Origin: Nocardioides sp. InS609-2
GTDB lineage: Bacteria > Actinomycetota > Actinomycetes > Propionibacteriales > Nocardioidaceae
DNA length: 64,000 nt
NCBI RefSeq assembly: GCF_023208195.1
Contig: NZ_CP060034.1
Location: forward strand, 1,922,001 to 1,986,000
Direction: 5' to 3'
This document shows positions 26,298 to 35,014 of the stretch, in pieces. Below the pieces are notes generated by a model. It saw only the letters and a program-made list of their open reading frames with translations, had not been told where the DNA came from and ran no database searches. Position 1 is the first letter of the stretch; the number at the start of each line of letters is the position of its first letter. A program made the translations under genes and the position numbers.

Positions 26298-26551
26298 GTC
26301 GACGAAGGAGCCGGTCACGGTCGGCTTCGACTGGCCCCCGAGGTAGCTGATGCCCGGGATCGTCTCGAGGCCGTCGCTCGGGTTGTCGTGCAGCGTCGAG
26401 GTGCGGGTACCTGCTGATCGTCGTAGGGGTCGGTGATCAAGGTCTGCTTCTGGTCGCAGGTGTTCTGGTAGTTGATCCGGCGCTTGCCGAGAGCAGTGGC
26501 CAGGGCCAGGAGTGCACGCTTCCCGGTCAGCGTGGGCCTGGAACCCTGCAT
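26262..26551 (-). pseudogene. Possible frameshifted gene remnant, family unrecognised
   Basis: The 307 bases between two plus-strand genes show protein-like sequence on the minus strand split over two frames. The first piece reads RALLALATALGKRRINYQNT and CDQKQTLITDPYDDQQ; near 26410 coding character moves to another frame, reading TLHDNPSDGLETIPGISYL and GGQSKPTVTGSFVDW. Neither piece has a credible start and stop as a complete gene. A decayed gene is my best reading; family unknown. Noncoding DNA is the alternative. Confidence 0.35.
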
Positions 26552-26565
26552 GGGAGAATGCGGCG

Positions 26566-27417
26566 GTGAAGATCCTGTCGATCCAGTCCTCGGTCGCCTA
26601 CGGCCACGTCGGCAACTCCGCCGCCGTCTTCCCGCTCCAGCGGCTCGGTCACGAAGTCTGGCCGGTCTTCACGGTGCACTTCTCCAACCACACCGGGTAC
26701 GGCGCGTGGCGGGGTCCGCTGCTCTCCCCCGACGACGTCCGCGAGGTCATCATCGGCATCGAGGAGCGCGGTGTGCTGGGAGAGGTCGACGCGGTGCTGT
26801 CGGGCTACCAGGGCGGCTCCGGCATCGCCGACGTGATCCTCGACGCCGTGGCCCGCGTCAAGGCGGCCAACCCGCGGGCGACGTACACCTGTGACCCGGT
26901 GATGGGCAACGCCAAGTCGGGCTGTTTCGTGGACCCGGCGATCCCGCCGGTGATCCGCGAGCGGGTGGTGCCGAAGGCCGACGTGATCACGCCCAACCAG
27001 TTCGAGCTCGGCTTCCTCACCGACACGCACCCCGACACCCTGAAGTCGACGCTGGCTGCGGCCCGAAAGGCGATGGCGATGGGCCCGTCGACCGTGCTGG
27101 TCACGTCGGTGCAGCGACCCGACCGCCCCGCCGGCACCATCGAGACGATGGCGGTCAACGCCGACGGGGCGTGGGTCGCGCGGACGCCGTACCTGCCCTT
27201 CAAGGCCAACGGCTCCGGCGACGTCACCGCTGCCCTCTTCACCGCACACCTTCACGAGACCGGGTCGGCCGCCGAAGCGCTGGCGTGCACCACCTCGAGC
27301 GTCTTCGACCTGCTGCAGAACACCCTCGACTCCGGCGAGCGTGAGCTGCGACTGATCGCGTCGCAGGACACGTTTGCCCAGCCCCGCATGCAGTTCGAGG
27401 TCACTCAGGTGCGGTGA
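26566..27417 (+). CDS. pdxY: Pyridoxal kinase
   Basis: A 283-residue ribokinase-fold vitamin B6 salvage kinase phosphorylating pyridoxal with ATP. It begins KILSIQSSVAYGHVGNSAAV; TYTCDPVMGNAKSGCFVDP and DVITPNQFELGFLT are typical PdxY/PdxK segments, and the anion hole/catalytic Asp lies in FKANGSGDVTAALF. The GTG at 26566 has GGAGAA eight bases upstream. It overlaps the convergent methyltransferase gene by 17 bp. Confidence 0.95.
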   Translation: MKILSIQSSVAYGHVGNSAAVFPLQRLGHEVWPVFTVHFSNHTGYGAWRGPLLSPDDVREVIIGIEERGVLGEVDAVLSGYQGGSGIADVILDAVARVKAANPRATYTCDPVMGNAKSGCFVDPAIPPVIRERVVPKADVITPNQFELGFLTDTHPDTLKSTLAAARKAMAMGPSTVLVTSVQRPDRPAGTIETMAVNADGAWVARTPYLPFKANGSGDVTAALFTAHLHETGSAAEALACTTSSVFDLLQNTLDSGERELRLIASQDTFAQPRMQFEVTQVR

Positions 27418-28306
27418 AGTGCCACACCGTGAGGCAGACCCGGTCGTCGCGCACCGCGTGCGCGGCCTCCGGCACCCAGCGATGGAGCTGCCAGATCCTC
27501 ATCGGGAGACCCGGCTGCGGAAGCTCCGGATCACCCGCGTTCTCGTCGGGAGACACGTCGGCCGTGAGCTCCTGGCAGTCCCGGACCACCAACCCGGCAG
27601 CCAGCGCCGCGCGCAGGTAGTCGCCTGTCGAGTGGTTCCACTCCTGGATGTAGCCGATGTTGCCCCGGGCGTCGTACTCCGGCATCGGGGAGAACCGGGA
27701 GCCGAGGAAGTAGCCGGCCATCGAGCACAGGAGCAGGTGCCCGCCCGGCCGCAGGATGCGCGCCGCTTCTGCGAACGCCGGCCCGAGGTCCTCGACGTGG
27801 TTGATCGCCAGGGCGTTGACCATGACGTCGGCGCTCGCGTCCTGGACGGGCATCGACGTGACGTCGGCGACGTCGAACTCCGCTTCGGGCACCTTCGCCC
27901 GGGCCACGTCGAGCATGCCCGGCGAGACGTCGTACCCCCGGACTCTGTGGCCCCGCTCTGCCAGGTGCTCGGCATAGCGCCCGGTGCCGCACATGGCATC
28001 GACCGCGTCACCGGCCGGGATCGTGTCGAGAATCGGCAGCATCGCTGCCTCGTCCATGGCGAAGAACCCGTTGTCAGGATTGTCGTACGACGGCGCCCAA
28101 CTGTCGTACCCCTCGGCCATCGAGATCTCCTCGAGGTCGACGCCGTCGCCGAAGCCGTCGGCCTGGTCGAGGAGTCGGCGCATCCCGGCAATGCGGGACC
28201 GGGTGAAGTCGCGGTCGTGCTCGCCTGCGTAGGCGCGCATCAGGGCGATGCCCTCGGTGCCGAGGAGGTAGGCGAGCGGGTGCTGGTGGATCTTCGTGGG
28301 TGACAT
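27401..28306 (-). CDS. Class I SAM-dependent methyltransferase
   Basis: A 301-residue methyltransferase: motif I VDAMCGTGRYAEHLAERGH, motif II VRGYDVSPGMLDVARAKVP, the acidic FDVADVTSMP and motif IV-like VNALAINHVEDLGP with AARILRPGGHLLL. An N-terminal 90-residue extension (LAYLLGTEGIALMRAYAGEH) probably shapes acceptor binding. Acceptor unknown. ATG 28306 was preferred to an upstream ATG five codons earlier. Confidence 0.88.
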   Translation of the reverse strand: MSPTKIHQHPLAYLLGTEGIALMRAYAGEHDRDFTRSRIAGMRRLLDQADGFGDGVDLEEISMAEGYDSWAPSYDNPDNGFFAMDEAAMLPILDTIPAGDAVDAMCGTGRYAEHLAERGHRVRGYDVSPGMLDVARAKVPEAEFDVADVTSMPVQDASADVMVNALAINHVEDLGPAFAEAARILRPGGHLLLCSMAGYFLGSRFSPMPEYDARGNIGYIQEWNHSTGDYLRAALAAGLVVRDCQELTADVSPDENAGDPELPQPGLPMRIWQLHRWVPEAAHAVRDDRVCLTVWHFTAPE

Positions 28307-28466
28307 GCGTGATCGGTCCAATCAGGGGTGGAGGGACGCGGACTCACCGCCGGTCGCTCGACAGTCACGGTCGGACCGGCGTTGTGGGAGGAATGGCGTC
28401 AGCTCGCGATCACGCGGGCAGCCTCGTTGGGCCGCCCGGCCGCCGTCAACGGGTTATCCGGAGCGC

Positions 28467-28514
28467 TACCGAACAGTCGGCAGGTTCTGGGCCGGGAAAT
28501 CCTGCGGACTGTTC
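28467..28514. terminator. Strong hairpin downstream of the HNH gene
   Basis: CCGAACAGTCGGCAGG (28467-28482) pairs with 28499-28514 except for one G-G, with a 16-nt loop. It lies about 52 bp past the HNH stop on the minus strand. No T-run follows, so termination is a guess. The rest of 28307-28565 holds nothing else I recognise. Confidence 0.5.
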
Positions 28515-28565
28515 GGAAACTGTTGAACCCCCCAGCGCTGGATCTCGCACCACCAACCCCGCCGC

Positions 28566-28970
28566 CTAGTACGACTGGCCGCCGGCGTAGCGCAGCCGCC
28601 GAGCGTGCCGACCGCGTCCGTTGTTGCGGTTCTTGTACGTCGGAAGCTGGGAGTCGCAGTTGGGACACACCAGGCGAAGGTTGGCGCGGGCGTTGTTGCC
28701 AGAGTCGCCGTCGACCTGGTCGAGGACGAACACCAGCTCCTGGCCGCACCACGTGTGAGGACATGCGCAGACCGCGCAACGGCCGGCTTGCTCGCCCATG
28801 AGGAATGACCGCACGTAGTGGCCGCGCTTCGAAGCCGGGAAGGCCTGACCAGTGGCAAGCCACTCGTCCACCAGGTCGCGCTGTTGCTTGCGGCGCTGAC
28901 AGGCGTTGCTGCAAAACTTGCGGCCGACGCGCCCCGCGCCGACCACCCCACACCCCAGGCACTCGTACAT
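28566..28970 (-). CDS. HNH endonuclease-like protein
   Basis: A 134-residue protein with an N-terminal zinc finger (ECLGCGVVGAGRVGRKFCSNAC), a second CxxC pair (CAVCACPHTWC) and an HNH-like core LVFVLDQVDGDSGNNARANL followed by RLVCPNCDSQLPTYKNRN. HNH nucleases with this double zinc ribbon often occur in phage-derived or mobile DNA. It ends close to a strong hairpin and starts 35 bp from a tRNA gene. Activity not testable from sequence. Confidence 0.85.
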   Translation of the reverse strand: MYECLGCGVVGAGRVGRKFCSNACQRRKQQRDLVDEWLATGQAFPASKRGHYVRSFLMGEQAGRCAVCACPHTWCGQELVFVLDQVDGDSGNNARANLRLVCPNCDSQLPTYKNRNNGRGRHARRLRYAGGQSY

Positions 28971-29005
28971 GGGACGAAAGGTAGCCAGCGCCGGGGACAT
29001 CTCGG

Positions 29006-29078
29006 AGCCGGTGACGGGACTCGAACCTGCGACCGTCCGCTTACAAGGCGGATGCTCTACCAACTGAGCTACACCGGC
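29006..29078 (-). tRNA. tRNA-Thr (anticodon TGT)
   Basis: 73-nt cloverleaf: acceptor GCCGGTG/CACCGGC, D-arm GCTCAGTTGGTAGAGC, anticodon stem TCCGC/GCGGA with loop CTTGTAA (anticodon TGT, reads ACA), T-loop TTCGAGT. The T-stem GCAGG/CCCGT has one A-C mismatch. Discriminator T; CCA is not encoded. Confidence 0.95.
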
Positions 29079-29119
29079 ATGCGCCGAGAGGGCGCGCGCA
29101 CATGCTAATCGACCCCCCG

Positions 29120-29125
29120 TAGTCT
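29120..29125 (+). promoter_or_regulatory. -10 hexamer TAGTCT upstream of the amylase gene
   Basis: TAGTCT ends 6 nt before the GTG at 29132, consistent with a leaderless transcript; divergent from the tRNA. Confidence 0.55.
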
Positions 29126-29131
29126 CGTCCG

Positions 29132-30940
29132 GTGCCACTGCTGGACAACCCCCACCACGACGGCTCCCCGGTCTACGTCCGCCTCGGCGACGAGAGCCAG
29201 GAGGTGCCCGCGCTGGGCAGCGTCGTGGCCCTGCGGATGGCCAGCAGCACCGGAGACCCGATCGACGCGGTCTGGATCCGGACGACGTACGACGCGGAGC
29301 CGACGTTCCACCCCTGCACCCGTGACGACGACGGTGCATGGACCGGCGCGATCCCGGTGCACAACCCAGTCACGCACTACCGGTTCCTCATTGTGCGGGG
29401 CGACAGCCAGGAGTGGCTGACGGGTGCGGGACTGGCCGACCGCGATGTGCCCGATGCCTACGACTTCAAGCTCAGCGCCCACCCCGCCGCGCCGGCATGG
29501 GGCCGCGAGGGCGTGGTCTACCAGATCTTCCCGGACCGGTTCGCCCGCTCGGCCGCTGCCGACGGACGCACGACCCCGGGCTGGGCGCTGCCTGCCGCCT
29601 GGGACGACGAGGTGATCTTCGAGCCCGCCGATCTGCGCACACCGCACCAGCTCTATGGCGGGGACCTCGACGGGATCACCGAGCACCTCGACCACGTCGC
29701 CGAGGTCGGCGCCGACATCGTCTACACGACGCCGGTCTTCCCTGCCGAGAGCAACCATCGCTACAACGCGTCCACGTTCGACGGCGTCGAACCGCTGCTC
29801 GGCGGCGACGCGGCCTACCAGCGCCTCAGCCGGGCCGTGCACGACCGCGGCTGGCGCATCATCGGCGACCTCACGACCAACCACACCGGCGACACCCACG
29901 AGTGGTTCCGCACGGCGACGGCCGATCCCCACGCGCGCGAGCGAACGTACTACTACCTCGACCACGAGGGCCGCTACGAGTCGTGGATGGGCCACCCCAC
30001 GCTGCCGAAGGTCAACCACTCCGACCCCGCGCTGCGCTCGGCCATGGTCGAGGGCCCCGACTCCGTGGTCGGGCGCTGGCTGCAGCCGCCGTACGACCTC
30101 GACGGCTGGCGGATCGACGTCGCCAACATGACCGGTCGCCTCGGGTCGGTCGACGTCGCGCACGACGTCGCCCGTGCCGTACGACGCACCGCCGAGGCCC
30201 TGCGCCCGGACCCGTGGGTCATCGGCGAGCACAACCACGACGCGACCGGTGACGTCGACGGCGACGGCTGGCACGGCGTCATGAACTACTCCGGCTTCTC
30301 GTGGCCGGTCTGGTCGTGGCTGGTCGACCCGGCCTCCCCCGCCCGGCCGTTCGGTCGTCCGGTCACCGTGCCGCGACGACCCGGACCGGTCGTCGTACAG
30401 ACATTGCGGGAGTGGCAGGGCACCCTCGGCTGGCGCGCGACCGCCAACTCGTGGAACATCCTCGGCTCCCACGACAGCGCCCGGATCCGCACCATGGTGG
30501 GCGATCCGGCGGTCCACCGGGTGGCTGCGGGGCTTCAGTTCACGATGCCGGGCGTGCCGATGGTGTTCGCCGGCGACGAGATCGGACTGGAAGGCGTGCT
30601 CGGCGAGGACTCCCGCCGGCCGATGCCCTGGGACCGCCGCGACGAGTGGGACCACGCCACGCTTGCGACGTACTCCTCTCTCGCGGCCGTGCGCCGCGAG
30701 CACCCCGCGCTGCGCGGGGGCGGGCTGCGATGGGTGTACGTCGATGACGACACGATCTGCTTCCTGCGCGAGCACCCCGCCGGGTCGGTGCTCGTCACCG
30801 CGCGGCGGGCGGGAGGTTCCGCCTTCGACGTGCCGTACGACGGTGCGGAGCTGCTGCTGGCGACCGAGCCCGGGGCTGCGGGAGACCCGGGGGCAGCGAG
30901 TGCCGGGCCGGTGCTGACGATCCACCTCGCCGCTGGTTGA
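29132..30940 (+). CDS. GH13 alpha-amylase family glycosidase
   Basis: A 602-residue glycoside hydrolase, cytosolic by absence of a signal. Residues 1-115 form an N-terminal beta-sandwich like that of neopullulanases/cyclomaltodextrinases; the barrel begins VVYQIFPDRFARS. Conserved regions: DLTTNHTG, DGWRIDVANM (nucleophile Asp329), VIGEHNHD (acid/base Glu366) and ILGSHDSARI (His447-Asp448). Expected to hydrolyse short maltodextrins or cyclodextrins. It stands alone; the 3' end runs into a dispersed repeat. Confidence 0.93.
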   Translation: MPLLDNPHHDGSPVYVRLGDESQEVPALGSVVALRMASSTGDPIDAVWIRTTYDAEPTFHPCTRDDDGAWTGAIPVHNPVTHYRFLIVRGDSQEWLTGAGLADRDVPDAYDFKLSAHPAAPAWGREGVVYQIFPDRFARSAAADGRTTPGWALPAAWDDEVIFEPADLRTPHQLYGGDLDGITEHLDHVAEVGADIVYTTPVFPAESNHRYNASTFDGVEPLLGGDAAYQRLSRAVHDRGWRIIGDLTTNHTGDTHEWFRTATADPHARERTYYYLDHEGRYESWMGHPTLPKVNHSDPALRSAMVEGPDSVVGRWLQPPYDLDGWRIDVANMTGRLGSVDVAHDVARAVRRTAEALRPDPWVIGEHNHDATGDVDGDGWHGVMNYSGFSWPVWSWLVDPASPARPFGRPVTVPRRPGPVVVQTLREWQGTLGWRATANSWNILGSHDSARIRTMVGDPAVHRVAAGLQFTMPGVPMVFAGDEIGLEGVLGEDSRRPMPWDRRDEWDHATLATYSSLAAVRREHPALRGGGLRWVYVDDDTICFLREHPAGSVLVTARRAGGSAFDVPYDGAELLLATEPGAAGDPGAASAGPVLTIHLAAG

Positions 30941-31031
30941 GGTGCGAAGGCCGCCAGGCCTGAGCCTCGAAGCCGAGATGAATGGGGGCCTTGGTTTCGA
31001 GGCTCGTCGCTGCGCTCCTCGCACCTAGACC
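30935..31031. repeat. Dispersed palindromic repeat between convergent genes
   Basis: Outer arms GGTTGAGGTGCGA (30935-30947) and TCGCACCTAGACC (31019-31031) pair with two mismatches; inner arms GAGCCTCGAA (30962-30971) and TTCGAGGCTC (30996-31005) pair perfectly. The repeat overlaps the last two codons of the amylase gene, and may act as a bidirectional terminator. It shares its sequence blocks with 24554-24690. Confidence 0.85.
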
Positions 31032-31043
31032 AGCGAGAAGCGG

Positions 31044-32255
31044 CTACTCCTCGTCGGTGGCGATGACCTCGTCGGGACGCTTCTTCAGCTCGTTGTCGAT
31101 GTAGTCCTGCGCGGTCTCGAAGATGCCGACCTCGTGGCCGGCCCGCTCGGAGAGGTACCAGCGGTGCACGAGGATCTCGTGGTAGATCTCCGCCGGCTCG
31201 AGCTTGCCGCGCGCGTCGGGCGGGATCATCGCCATGATCGGTTCGTAGATCTGGGTCATCCAGCGGCTGGCGACCAGGTGCCGGTCCTCGCGGCCGAGGT
31301 CGAAGTGCGCGGTGAACGACGCGAGGTCGTTCAGCAGCCGGCGGGCCTGGTTGTCCTCGACGTTCATGCCGGTCAGCGCCTGCAGCTCGCGACAGTGGTG
31401 CCCGAGCTCGACGACCTTGGGCTGGATGCGCACGCTGTCGCCGTCGAAGTCGGTGACGATGTCGATCTCCTCGACGTCGAAGCCGAGGTCGTTGAGCCGT
31501 TCGACGCGCTGCTCGATGCGCCACAGGTCCTGCGCGGAGAACTCCTCCTCCGAGGTGAGCTCGGTCCAGAGCAGCTCGTAGCGCTCGCGGAGGTAATCGA
31601 TGATCTTGTGCCCCGGAGTCTCGGTGTCGACAGCGCCACTGGCCTGCAGGTCGAGGAGCTCGGCGAACACGTTCTCGCAGCCCACCGTGACGTCGTACTC
31701 CCGCATCCGGGGGCTGACCTCGTCGCGCAGCTCGCCGGTCTCGGCGTCCACGAGGTACGCCGCGAACTCGCCGGCGTTGCGACGGAAGAGCACGTTGGAC
31801 AGCGACACGTCGCCCCAGTAGAAGCCGGCCAGGTGCAGCCGGACCAGCAGCACGACGATCGCGTCGACGAGGCTGGGCAGGTTCTCGCCCGTGAGGCCGT
31901 GCGAGAAGAGGCTGCGATAGGGCAGCGAGAACTGAAGGTGGTGAGTGATCAGCGCGGCCGGCAGCTCCTCGCCATCAGCGTCGACCCGCCCGGCCACGAC
32001 CCCGTGCGGGACCACCGCCGGGAGGCCGAGGCGCTGCATGTCGCGCAGGGTCGTGTACTCCCGGAAGGCGATCGGCTCGTTCGTCTCCTTGACCGCGTAG
32101 GTGTGCGTGCCGAGCCGGATGATGCGTACGACGTGCCGCGAGAGGCCGCGCGGGAGCGGGACGACGTACTCGTCGGTCCACTCCTCCAGCGGCGTCGACC
32201 ACGGCAGCGTCAGGATCGCCGGGTCGGGGCGGCTGGCCACGATGCGCAGGGCCAT
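31044..32255 (-). CDS. DUF4032 protein with kinase-like N-terminal domain
   Basis: A 403-residue cytosolic protein. The N-terminal half resembles a lipopolysaccharide-kinase/protein-kinase-like fold: TYAVKETNEPIAFREYTTLR holds a candidate ATP-binding Lys, LHLAGFYWGDVSLSNVLF a catalytic-loop-like HxxxxxxGDxxxxN and YLVDAETGEL a DxE metal site. The C-terminal half is DUF4032 (QALTGMNVEDNQARRLLNDL, YHEILVHRWYLSERAGHEVG). Substrate unknown. Confidence 0.85.
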   Translation of the reverse strand: MALRIVASRPDPAILTLPWSTPLEEWTDEYVVPLPRGLSRHVVRIIRLGTHTYAVKETNEPIAFREYTTLRDMQRLGLPAVVPHGVVAGRVDADGEELPAALITHHLQFSLPYRSLFSHGLTGENLPSLVDAIVVLLVRLHLAGFYWGDVSLSNVLFRRNAGEFAAYLVDAETGELRDEVSPRMREYDVTVGCENVFAELLDLQASGAVDTETPGHKIIDYLRERYELLWTELTSEEEFSAQDLWRIEQRVERLNDLGFDVEEIDIVTDFDGDSVRIQPKVVELGHHCRELQALTGMNVEDNQARRLLNDLASFTAHFDLGREDRHLVASRWMTQIYEPIMAMIPPDARGKLEPAEIYHEILVHRWYLSERAGHEVGIFETAQDYIDNELKKRPDEVIATDEE

Positions 32256-32291
32256 GGCCGCAGGCTAGTCCTGTTGGTGGCGCGCTGGCCC

Positions 32292-32297
32292 TAGGTT
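32292..32297 (+). promoter_or_regulatory. -10 hexamer TAGGTT upstream of the Eis-like gene
   Basis: TAGGTT ends 7 nt before GTG 32305; supports that start over a TTG three codons earlier that overlaps the hexamer. Confidence 0.55.
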
Positions 32298-32304
32298 GGC
32301 GTCC

Positions 32305-33483
32305 GTGGAAACCCGCGCCCTGACTGCCGACGACCTGCCGCTGACGACCGCCCTGAGCAAGGAGGCGTTCGGCGCCTGGCCGGCCGGCACGCCCGACCCC
32401 GACCCGGCCACGTTCCCACCGCCCGGCCGGCACAGCTGGGGCACCCTCGACCAGGGCGTGCTGCTGGCCAAGGTGATGGGGCGCGAGTACCACTCCTGGT
32501 TCCACGGCGTCGAGGTCGCCACCAACGGCATCGCGGGCGTCGCCGTACGCACCGAGTCGCGTGGGCAGGGGCTGCTCGACGACCTGTTCCGGGTCGTACT
32601 CGACGAGGGCCTGCGCGAGCGCGGCGAGGTGATCTCGACGCTCTTCCCGACGGCGCCGGGCATCTACCGTCGCTTCGGCTACGAGCTGATCTCGTCGTAC
32701 GACGCCGTCGAGGTGCCGACGAGCGCGCTGGCCGCGGTCCGGCCCGCCGAAGGCATCACCCTGCGCCGCGCGACCGCCGACGACTTCGACGCCGTCCGGG
32801 CCGTGTACGACGCGTGGGCCGCCGCCCACAACGGGCCACTCACCCGCCGCGGAGCGTCGTTCGTCGCCACCGCTCAGGAGTTCATCGACGCCTTCACCGG
32901 CGTCACCCTGGCGTGTGACGCCGCTGGAGAGGTGCTCGGCTACAGCTCGTGGGTGCGCGGCTCCGGCTACGACCACACGGCCACCATCGAGGTCGCCGAC
33001 CTGCTGGGCTCGACGCCTGACGCGTTGCGGGCGCTACTGCGCTCGCTGGGCTCGTTCGCCACCGTGACCGGGCACGTGCGCTTCGAGACGTCGGGCCTGG
33101 ACGCGATACGCCTCCTCCTGCCGTCGCTGGCCTGGCCGGTCACCAGCGGGCATGCCTACATGCTGCGCGTGCACGACGTCGTCGGCGCCTGCACCGGGCT
33201 GTCGCTGCCCGAGGGCGGACCGGTGCGCTTCTCGGTCGAGGGCGACCTGATGGAGACGATGGACGGCTCCTACGAGCTCACCGGCGGCACGTCGGTCTGC
33301 ACCCGCGTCGACTCCTTCGACGGACCGGTCTTCGCCCCTCGCGGCCTGGCCATCGCCTACGCCGGCGCGGCCTCGTGCGCGACGATCCGGACCGCCGGGC
33401 TGCTCACCGGCCCCGCGACGTACGACGCGGGGATCGACGGGCTCTTCGGCGCACGAGAGCCGCACATCCGCGACTACTTCTGA
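32305..33483 (+). CDS. Eis-family GNAT N-acetyltransferase
   Basis: A 392-residue protein with two tandem GNAT folds plus an SCP-like C-terminal domain, the Eis architecture. The acetyl-CoA loop is VAVRTESRGQGLLDDLFR, then TLFPTAPGIYRRFGYEL. It ends in a C-terminal Phe (IRDYF), whose carboxylate acts as general base in characterised Eis enzymes. Probable acetylation of amines; aminoglycoside modification is known in the family but not implied here. The 3' end overlaps the convergent gene by 10 bp. Confidence 0.93.
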   Translation: METRALTADDLPLTTALSKEAFGAWPAGTPDPDPATFPPPGRHSWGTLDQGVLLAKVMGREYHSWFHGVEVATNGIAGVAVRTESRGQGLLDDLFRVVLDEGLRERGEVISTLFPTAPGIYRRFGYELISSYDAVEVPTSALAAVRPAEGITLRRATADDFDAVRAVYDAWAAAHNGPLTRRGASFVATAQEFIDAFTGVTLACDAAGEVLGYSSWVRGSGYDHTATIEVADLLGSTPDALRALLRSLGSFATVTGHVRFETSGLDAIRLLLPSLAWPVTSGHAYMLRVHDVVGACTGLSLPEGGPVRFSVEGDLMETMDGSYELTGGTSVCTRVDSFDGPVFAPRGLAIAYAGAASCATIRTAGLLTGPATYDAGIDGLFGAREPHIRDYF

Positions 33484-35006
33484 TCGGTGGGCTCTGCGTC
33501 GACGAGCGGGATGGGCGTCCACGCGTTGGCCACGAGATCGCCGTTGGTGCGCAGCAGCACGCTCTGGATCCCGGTCGGCCGGCCCTCGGCGTACGTGATC
33601 AGCGCAACCGATGCGTCGCGGCGCGGCTTGCTGCCGACGGCGATGGCGTACGCCGCCCCGCCGGTGGTGCCCATCGTGTAGGACCAGCCGGTGCTGCCGT
33701 CCTCGCCGGCCACCTCGGTGGGGCCGACCTCGACGTGCAGGTGTCCGCCGACGACGAGGTCGACGCACCCGCGGGCCAGGGCTTCCTTGCCCAGGTTCGC
33801 GTCGTGCACGAGCATCGTCGACACCCGTTCGTCGGCCGCACACGCCGCGTCCGCCAGTCTCTCGCCCACCTCGGTGGACGACAGCCCGGTCTCGTCGCGC
33901 CAGTTGCCCAAGCCGCTCGAGCGCGGGTCGTCGACGCCGAGCAGCGTGGTGTTGGCAGGCCCGTCGATGATCTCGCCGTCGAACGTCGTCCAGCCGAGAT
34001 CACCGAGGTAGCGGGCCACGAACGTGCCGTTGTCGTGGTTGCCCGCCACCGCCCACCGGTCGAGGTCGCCGAACGCGTCGTCGAGGGAGTCCAGCGAGAA
34101 CGCCTCCCACGCGGCGCCCGACGAGGTGTCGTCGCCCGCGTCGTAGACAGCGGTCCCGCCGCCGGCGTCACTGATCGCGCGCGCGACCTTGTCCATGCCG
34201 ATGTTGTCGTGCCGGTCGGACACCAGCGTCACCACGGTCTCGCCCTCCTCGGGCACGCGCAGCTCGAGCTCGCCTGCCGCATCGACGACGTCGGCGTAGA
34301 ACTCCTTGCTCTGGTCGTACGTCGACGCCGCGCTCTCGAAGAGCCGCTTCGACTGATCGGTGGTCACGTCGACGCGGATCTCGACCCCGTCGGCCTCCTC
34401 GGGCAGGGGTACGTCGTCGCCGAGGTAGTCGGCCAGCGGGATCCACTCGCGCGCCTCCTCGACCGAGTCGTCGCGGGTCTGCCACGGCTGCCAGAAGGCG
34501 ATCGCGATGAGCAGCAGCACCAGCGCGCCGACCAGCGTCTTCAGCTGAAGGTGCCGGAGGCCGAGCAGCAGCTCGCGGCGCCGCTCCCGGCCCACCAGGT
34601 AGTAGATCGCGACGGGCAGGCAGCCGACCGCAGCGCCTCGCAGCGCAGCCGACAGCGCCATGTCGACGACCAGCGCCTCGGCCTTCGCGATCTGCGCGTC
34701 CGGCTCCGCCGCGATCACGGCGTAGCGCTGGAACAGCTCCGCGGTCGACGCGGCCTCGGTCTTGCCGAGATCGATGCTGACGCCGATCCGGCCCTTCGTG
34801 GCGATCCGGAAGTTGGGCAGCACCGGCCCGGTCTTGAGCACCGCATGGCTGTCGAGCGTCGGGCGGAGTACGGCGTCGTGGCTGGCCAGCACCGTCGTGC
34901 GGCTACTCGTCAGGAACAGGGTCGACGCCGTTGCCAGGGACACGACCAGCCACACCGCCGCCATGGCGATCCAGCGGAGGGTGGTCGTGTGCCGAGGGCG
35001 GCGCAT
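33474..35006 (-). CDS. Membrane-anchored metallophosphoesterase
   Basis: A 510-residue protein with two N-terminal hydrophobic segments (AMAAVWLVVSLATASTLFL; LVGALVLLLIAIAFW) bracketing an extracytoplasmic region and a C-terminal calcineurin-like domain. Metal-site motifs: VTLVSDRHDNIGMD (D/H), YDAGDDTSSG, VAGNHDNGTF and VVGGHLHVEVG. Likely acts outside the membrane on a nucleotide or phospholipid. It starts 8 bp after rlmB and may share its transcript. Confidence 0.9.
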   Translation of the reverse strand: MRRPRHTTTLRWIAMAAVWLVVSLATASTLFLTSSRTTVLASHDAVLRPTLDSHAVLKTGPVLPNFRIATKGRIGVSIDLGKTEAASTAELFQRYAVIAAEPDAQIAKAEALVVDMALSAALRGAAVGCLPVAIYYLVGRERRRELLLGLRHLQLKTLVGALVLLLIAIAFWQPWQTRDDSVEEAREWIPLADYLGDDVPLPEEADGVEIRVDVTTDQSKRLFESAASTYDQSKEFYADVVDAAGELELRVPEEGETVVTLVSDRHDNIGMDKVARAISDAGGGTAVYDAGDDTSSGAAWEAFSLDSLDDAFGDLDRWAVAGNHDNGTFVARYLGDLGWTTFDGEIIDGPANTTLLGVDDPRSSGLGNWRDETGLSSTEVGERLADAACAADERVSTMLVHDANLGKEALARGCVDLVVGGHLHVEVGPTEVAGEDGSTGWSYTMGTTGGAAYAIAVGSKPRRDASVALITYAEGRPTGIQSVLLRTNGDLVANAWTPIPLVDAEPTDQK

Positions 35007-35014
35007 CGGGCGAC

